From Clostridia bacterium DTU030 (lineage in GTDB: Bacteria; Bacillota; DTU030), in the NCBI GenBank assembly GCA_001513125.1, contig LFSN01000020.1, positions 352 through 35,436 on the forward strand: a stretch of 35,085 bases of DNA, in the 5' to 3' direction. A program made the position numbers and the translations under genes. This document shows positions 31,242-35,085 of the stretch, piece after piece; position 1 is the stretch's first letter, and every line of letters starts with the position of its first letter. The notes below the pieces were generated by a model. That model did no database searches and was not told the origin of the DNA. It saw only the letters and a program-made list of their open reading frames with translations.

Positions 31242-32135
31242 TTAAAGAATCCTTTTCCCCAGGGCTGATGAAATCAGCTCCACAGCCAGCTCCGCCGTCT
31301 GGTTCTGGCAGTCGAGGATGGGGTTAACTTCGACCATATCCAGGGCCAGCAGCCGGCCCGATTGGGCGATGAGCTCCATGGCCAGGTGGGCCTCCCGATA
31401 AGTAATGCCGCCCCGAACAGGGGTCCCCACTCCCGGTGCCTCCAGGGGATCTATTACATCCATATCAAAGCTCACATACAGCCCCTCCACACCGGCACCG
31501 GCAATGGCCAGGGCTTCCCTGACTACTTCCCGCATCCCCCGCTCATCCACATCCTGCATGGTGAAAACGGTGACCCGGGAGCTCTGCAGGAGTTCCCGCT
31601 CCTGGGGGTCCAAATCCCGCACTCCAATGATAATCACCTTCTCTTCTGCTACCTTGGGTCCGGGACCGCCACAATTGACCAGTTCCTCCGACCCCCGCCC
31701 TACGGCAACGGCCAGGGGCATACCGTGGATATTCCCCGATGTGGTGGTTTCGGGGGTGTTAAAATCGCCGTGGGCATCGAACCAGAGGAGGCCAAAGGAA
31801 GGTACCCGGCTGGCAAGGCCGGCGATACCGCCAATGGCCAGGCTGTGATCTCCACCCAAAATGAGGGGAAAGCCCCCGGCATCCAGGGCTTCCCCCACCT
31901 TTGCTGCCAAAAGTTCGTTAACTTCCAGGATTTCCGGCAGAAAGGCCAGGGAAGCCCCTCGCCTGGTCAGGCTGTCCCGTTCCGGTACGGCTATATTGCC
32001 CAGGTCTTCCACCTCGTGGCCGATCTCCACCAGCCTCTCCCGCAGCAGGGCATAGCGGATGGCACTGGGGCCCATGTCTACGCCCCGCCGGTTGGCCCCG
32101 AGATCCACAGGAGCACCGATAATTTTAACCTGCAC
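31242..32135 (-). CDS. rocF: Arginase
   Basis: Splits arginine to ornithine and urea with two manganese ions. The 297-residue product is arginase length. Metal ligands are in GGDHSLAIG near residue 93, WFDAHGDFNTPETTTSGNIHGMPLA near 118, and SFDMDVIDPLEAPGVGTPVRGG near 222. The SGNIHGMPLA stretch and the C-terminal DCQNQTAELAVELI are those of arginases rather than agmatinases. The start is GTG at 32135 after AGGAGG. It heads a minus-strand run rocF-amrBA-amrS-ybaK. With ortAB just upstream it supplies ornithine for breakdown, opposite to argFGH at the far end of the window. Confidence 0.92.
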   Translation of the reverse strand: MQVKIIGAPVDLGANRRGVDMGPSAIRYALLRERLVEIGHEVEDLGNIAVPERDSLTRRGASLAFLPEILEVNELLAAKVGEALDAGGFPLILGGDHSLAIGGIAGLASRVPSFGLLWFDAHGDFNTPETTTSGNIHGMPLAVAVGRGSEELVNCGGPGPKVAEEKVIIIGVRDLDPQERELLQSSRVTVFTMQDVDERGMREVVREALAIAGAGVEGLYVSFDMDVIDPLEAPGVGTPVRGGITYREAHLAMELIAQSGRLLALDMVEVNPILDCQNQTAELAVELISSALGKRIL

Positions 32136-32242
32136 CCCTACACGCCTCCTTCAGCATCTACCTGCCCTTTTCAGTTGACTTCTCTTTTCTCCAGAATATT
32201 CCTTCTTAGGATACCCAAATGGGCCGAAATCAAAAAGGAAAA

Positions 32243-32276
32243 GGACCCAAAACCTGTCCTGCCAGGTAAAGGGTCC
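32243..32276 (-). terminator. Terminator of the ortAB operon
   Basis: GGACCC (32243-32248) and GGGTCC (32271-32276) with inner ACCTG/CAGGT form a two-part stem. On the minus strand it is followed by TTTTCCTTTTTG. It lies about 55 bp beyond the ortB stop. Confidence 0.7.
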
Positions 32277-32331
32277 CCCCATATGATATGCCTGTTCATG
32301 GTCATCAGCTTTTTTAATATGCATGCACACC

Positions 32332-33756
32332 TCAGTTGGGAAGCTTTACCCCCAATTCTTCCAATTGTTCCCGGACAAATTCCCGGGAGGCCCTGCTGTC
32401 TTCAACGAGGAAATCAATATCTTCCCGACTAACCCCTTGTACGCCAGTATTCTTGATGGCATTGCGTAGATAAGAGCGACGTATCGGGTCTAAATCAATG
32501 TCGACCACACCCAGCTGCCCCGGATGGGCAGGTATTACTATACTTTTTCCCGGAACATTTTCCCGTGGATCCCCCCGCCGCACTTCAATACCATTGTCCC
32601 GGGCAAAGGTTAGCTGGGCAGTCGGGTGTTTCCCCGCCCCTGTATACTCTGTTTCTTGCACGACTAAAATCTCATTTTCATCCATTTCCTGGGCAATGGC
32701 AAAGGCAGCAGCCAGGGAGGTATTGCCCGCCGGGCCCCTTTCCAAACCCTCCAATTGGGCCAGCATCTCCGTTACATAAAAAACCTCGCCCTGGGTAACT
32801 GTTACATAGCGATCAAGGTACCGGAGGGGTCGGGCCGCGTTCCGGGGCACATCGGCCCGGTCGGGCCAGGTGGTAAAGGGAACGCCAAAACCAGTATGGC
32901 CGGTAGTAAAGGACTTGCGGTTAAAATTGCCATCACTGGCCATATGTAACCCGCTGAGGTCAACACTGACACCGATGACCTTGGTAGCAGTACACCCGGC
33001 CTTCCGCAAACCCCGGGCTGTCCCCGTCAAATTCCCGCCACCGGCATGGGTAACAACAACGGCATCGGGCTTACGGCCCGTCTGTTCCTGTACCTGTTCT
33101 GCCAGTTCGTAACCCAGGGTCTCTACCCCGGCAATTCCAAAGGGAGTGTAAAGGGAAGCATTGAGAAATCCTGTTTCCTCCAACAGGAGGAGAAAAACGT
33201 AAAATAATTCGGGTCCAACGCTTAGCTGGACTACTTCAGCCCCATAGGCCTCACACTTCCGACCCTTTTCCACTATTTCCGGCTGCCCCACACCGCGGCT
33301 GTCAAAAACCTCCTGAACAACAATACATTTAAGGCCACGCATGGCCGCCTGGGAGGCAACTGCTGCCCCATAGTTGCCGCTGGTGGCGGCAATTACCCCC
33401 GGGTAACCCATCCTTTTTGCATGGTAGACCGAAACACTGGCCCGCCGGTCCTTAAAGCTACCGGAGGGGTTGGCCGCTTCGTCTTTAATAAAGATCCGGG
33501 CTCCCTTGCCCGGTGGTGCCATTTTTCGTGCCAGGGCGGTCACATTTTTAAGTTCCAATAAGGGTGTATTTCCCACCCCGGTTTCCCTCTGAATTTTCCG
33601 GACCTCGTCCAGGGTGTAGCCTGCCTTTGCCATCATGCCCTCATAATCGAAGGCCAGTGGACTGAGAGCAAATTCAGTATAATCAATGCCAAGGGCCCTT
33701 TTCATTATTTCGTTCCGCCGTTCCATTACTGCTTGGTAGCTGCGATCTAAAGTCAT
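32332..33756 (-). CDS. ortB: 2-amino-4-oxopentanoate thiolase, OrtB (PLP) subunit
   Basis: With OrtA it splits 2-amino-4-ketopentanoate, using CoA, into acetyl-CoA and alanine, the last step of clostridial ornithine oxidation. The 474-residue protein is of the threonine-synthase-like PLP fold: NPSGSFKDRRA near residue 97 carries the PLP lysine, ATSGNYGAAVA the cofactor phosphate cradle, and HAGGGNLTGTARG another glycine loop. Length, the N-terminal region and pairing with OrtA separate it from threonine synthase. ATG 33756 overlaps the ortA stop as ATGA, so the two are translationally coupled. The mutase and dehydrogenase genes of the pathway are not in the window. Confidence 0.9.
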   Translation of the reverse strand: MTLDRSYQAVMERRNEIMKRALGIDYTEFALSPLAFDYEGMMAKAGYTLDEVRKIQRETGVGNTPLLELKNVTALARKMAPPGKGARIFIKDEAANPSGSFKDRRASVSVYHAKRMGYPGVIAATSGNYGAAVASQAAMRGLKCIVVQEVFDSRGVGQPEIVEKGRKCEAYGAEVVQLSVGPELFYVFLLLLEETGFLNASLYTPFGIAGVETLGYELAEQVQEQTGRKPDAVVVTHAGGGNLTGTARGLRKAGCTATKVIGVSVDLSGLHMASDGNFNRKSFTTGHTGFGVPFTTWPDRADVPRNAARPLRYLDRYVTVTQGEVFYVTEMLAQLEGLERGPAGNTSLAAAFAIAQEMDENEILVVQETEYTGAGKHPTAQLTFARDNGIEVRRGDPRENVPGKSIVIPAHPGQLGVVDIDLDPIRRSYLRNAIKNTGVQGVSREDIDFLVEDSRASREFVREQLEELGVKLPN

Positions 33757-34064
33757 TCTGCTGCTTCCTCCCCCCAGAGAATTTGCCTCAATTCAGGGCC
33801 AATGGACAGGAGCTCTGGCACCGGGCGACCGTAATCGTGGTCGTAGGTGGGATTTACAGCCACCAATTCCCCCGTCACCCGGCGGCCGATTACAGTGGTA
33901 ATGGTAGCCTCGTCACCGACTCTGGCATCATGTTGTAAAAAGCCCTTTACTAACATGAACAGGGGAACCGCCTGGGTATCAGCCGGCACCTGGGGGGCCC
34001 GCTGACCCGGGGGCAGCACGATACTGCGAATCTGAACCCAATCACCAGTTTTTCCTTCCAGCAT
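33753..34064 (-). CDS. ortA: 2-amino-4-oxopentanoate thiolase, OrtA subunit
   Basis: Small partner of OrtB. The 103-residue protein has the family stretches GDWVQIRSIVLPPGQRAPQVPADT, VPLFMLVKGFL and VNPTYDHDYGRPVPELLSIG. I chose ATG 34064 after GAAGGAGG; a TTG two codons earlier is possible but less likely. It overlaps ortB by four bases. The upstream gap of about 100 bp carries a promoter-like region and the arginine-operator-like motif. Confidence 0.88.
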   Translation of the reverse strand: MLEGKTGDWVQIRSIVLPPGQRAPQVPADTQAVPLFMLVKGFLQHDARVGDEATITTVIGRRVTGELVAVNPTYDHDYGRPVPELLSIGPELRQILWGEEAAE

Positions 34065-34114
34065 AAACAACTCCTCCTTCCCGGTAACTGCAGAGATTTC
34101 TTCTATTCCTGTGA

Positions 34115-34145
34115 TAATTTAAAGGATAATGCTGTAAATAGCAAT
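34115..34145 (-). promoter_or_regulatory. ortA promoter region with ARG-box-like motif
   Basis: On the minus strand TTGCTA, a 17-base spacer and TAAATT form a modest promoter. Within the spacer TTTACAGCATTAT (34126-34138 on the plus strand, ATAATGCTGTAAA) matches the argG motif at 12 of 13 positions and the argF motif closely. The same arginine regulator might control ornithine breakdown. Confidence 0.45.
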
Positions 34146-34163
34146 GTTTTATAATATTCGCTT

Positions 34164-34898
34164 TTACTTGCCTGTTTCCTCCCCTAAATCAGTCCGGGAA
34201 AAATGCCGCACTACCCCCACAAAAATACACCAGGCCAGCCGTTTTTGGTAAGCCCCCTGGCTTAAAAGGGCTTCTTCCCTGGGATTGGAGAGAAAACCTA
34301 CTTCAATTAAGACGGCTGGTATCGGCAGCTTCCGGAGGATATAGTACTCGGCAAACTGGGCTTCCCGGTAATTATAACCCAGGACATCGATGCCTTCCAC
34401 CAGGGCCCCCTGGATCTCCTTGGCCAGGGCCTCGCTGGCGGAATGATTGTGACAATAAAAGGTCTGGGCTCCATATTCGTAAGGGGAAGGGAAACTGTTG
34501 GCATGAATGCTGAGGAAAAGATCGGCTGCCACCTCTTCGGCCAACCGGATCCGGGCATCCAGGTCCTCCACCTTATCTTCTGCCAGTTCTTCATCCTCAT
34601 CCCTGGTCAAGAATACCCGGGCCCCCGCCCCTTCCAGGTAGCGGGCCAGGTATCTGGCTACCTCCAGGACAATTTCCTCCTCCTCGACCCCGCTCAGGCC
34701 CCTGGCACCCCCGTCAAAACCGCCGTGGCCAGGGTCAAGGACGATTATCCTCTGGCCGACCCGGCTGGCAAGGACGGCAATTTCCTTCCGCAAGGGAAGG
34801 GTACTGAGGTTGTAAAAAAGACCCAATAAGAGGGCAAGTAAAAGAAAAACCGAAAGCCCCCGCACTGTCCGCGGCCACCTGTTCCTAAACGAAGCCAA
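34164..34898 (-). CDS. cwlD: N-acetylmuramoyl-L-alanine amidase CwlD (spore cortex)
   Basis: Strips peptide from muramic acid so that muramic-delta-lactam can form in the spore cortex. The 244-residue product has an N-terminal signal anchor (about 13-30) and one amidase_3 domain: IVLDPGHGGFDGGA near residue 51 and SIHANSFPS near 130 supply zinc ligands, and AVLIEVGFLSNPREE the catalytic glutamate. Size and lack of cell-wall-binding repeats fit CwlD. The start is TTG at 34898 after GGGAGGGGAG. It is strong evidence for a spore former. Confidence 0.9.
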   Translation of the reverse strand: MASFRNRWPRTVRGLSVFLLLALLLGLFYNLSTLPLRKEIAVLASRVGQRIIVLDPGHGGFDGGARGLSGVEEEEIVLEVARYLARYLEGAGARVFLTRDEDEELAEDKVEDLDARIRLAEEVAADLFLSIHANSFPSPYEYGAQTFYCHNHSASEALAKEIQGALVEGIDVLGYNYREAQFAEYYILRKLPIPAVLIEVGFLSNPREEALLSQGAYQKRLAWCIFVGVVRHFSRTDLGEETGK

Positions 34899-35005
34899 GT
34901 TCTCCCCTCCCTCCCCCAGGGTTCACCCTTTGGAATTCCTTCTGCAACCACTCCCGCCAGAGATCGCCCTTTTTTTATACATATTACTGCGGAAATCTTT
35001 TTAGA

Positions 35006-35034
35006 AACGAAAAACCCCGGGTCAAAGCCCAGGG
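35006..35034 (-). terminator. Terminator of a gene beyond the right edge
   Basis: On the minus strand CCCTGGG and CCCGGGG pair over seven bases around CTTTGA and are followed by TTTTT. It marks the end of a minus-strand unit upstream of cwlD, whose coding part is outside the window. Confidence 0.7.
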
Positions 35035-35085
35035 CTTGCCTTCCCCATTATGCTGGCAAATATTCATTTTTTCTGCCTTTCCAAT

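Noticed and set aside
31242-32135. Agmatinase rather than arginase
   Set aside because: The SGNIHGMPLA segment and C-terminal sequence follow arginases, and OrtAB nearby fits ornithine as product.

Overview
The window looks like chromosome of a thermophilic, spore-forming, anaerobic Gram-positive bacterium of the class Clostridia, most like the Moorella / Thermanaeromonas / Peptococcaceae-type thermophiles. Five things point this way: strong GGAGG-type ribosome sites, with about half of all starts being GTG or TTG; a CwlD spore-cortex amidase; a PerR regulator next to a rubredoxin-like protein; a branched-polyamine synthase (BpsA), an enzyme of thermophiles; and AmmeMemoRadiSam, TIGR01906 and DUF1622 families typical of these anaerobes. 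The genus is inference only. No rRNA, tRNA, CRISPR, phage or intact transposase gene was seen.

Layout. 1-4160: arginine genes argF, argG and argH on the minus strand, with a UPF0173 metal-dependent hydrolase between argF and argG. argF and argG each have a promoter whose -10 overlaps a shared operator-like motif. 4170-4850: perR plus a 35-residue rubredoxin-like gene. 5023-7490: lplA (lipoate ligase), convergent with a membrane-anchored M1 aminopeptidase. 8118-12228: aspA-fumA-fumB-maeA, a complete aspartate to fumarate to malate to pyruvate operon. 12308-15032: lpdA, an ECF-transporter S component behind a terminator/antiterminator-like leader, and a DUF3842 gene. 15280-18241: a tiny membrane protein, comB, and a divergent ATP-type PEP carboxykinase. 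18515-24962: an anchored hypothetical protein, a formyltransferase related to 10-formyl-THF hydrolase domains, an M19 dipeptidase, recD2 and a 2-hydroxyacid dehydrogenase. 24990-25870: mostly non-coding DNA with a candidate structured RNA, a 43-residue gene and a GC-rich repeat-bearing region. 25870-28299: TIGR01906 membrane protein, then bpsA and a DUF1622 gene. 28296-34898: YbaK-type deacylase, amrS, an amrB-amrA fusion, arginase, ortB-ortA and cwlD, all on the minus strand.

Together the genes describe amino-acid-centred C4 and arginine metabolism. ArgFGH make arginine and release fumarate. Aspartase, fumarase and malic enzyme carry aspartate to pyruvate, and PEP carboxykinase links oxaloacetate to PEP. 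Arginase returns arginine to ornithine, and OrtAB performs the last step of ornithine fermentation. An operator-like 13-mer upstream of argF and argG recurs upstream of ortA, suggesting that one regulator may see both synthesis and breakdown.

The least ordinary part is the DNA between genes. Two families of non-coding elements with inverted-repeat ends are scattered here: family A, about 160-180 bp, with two full copies and several fragments; and family B, about 200 bp, with one full copy and one in which the middle is replaced by family A-like sequence. Heptamer arrays and long hairpins are interspersed. In family A a central stem-loop keeps its pairing while its sequence changes between copies.
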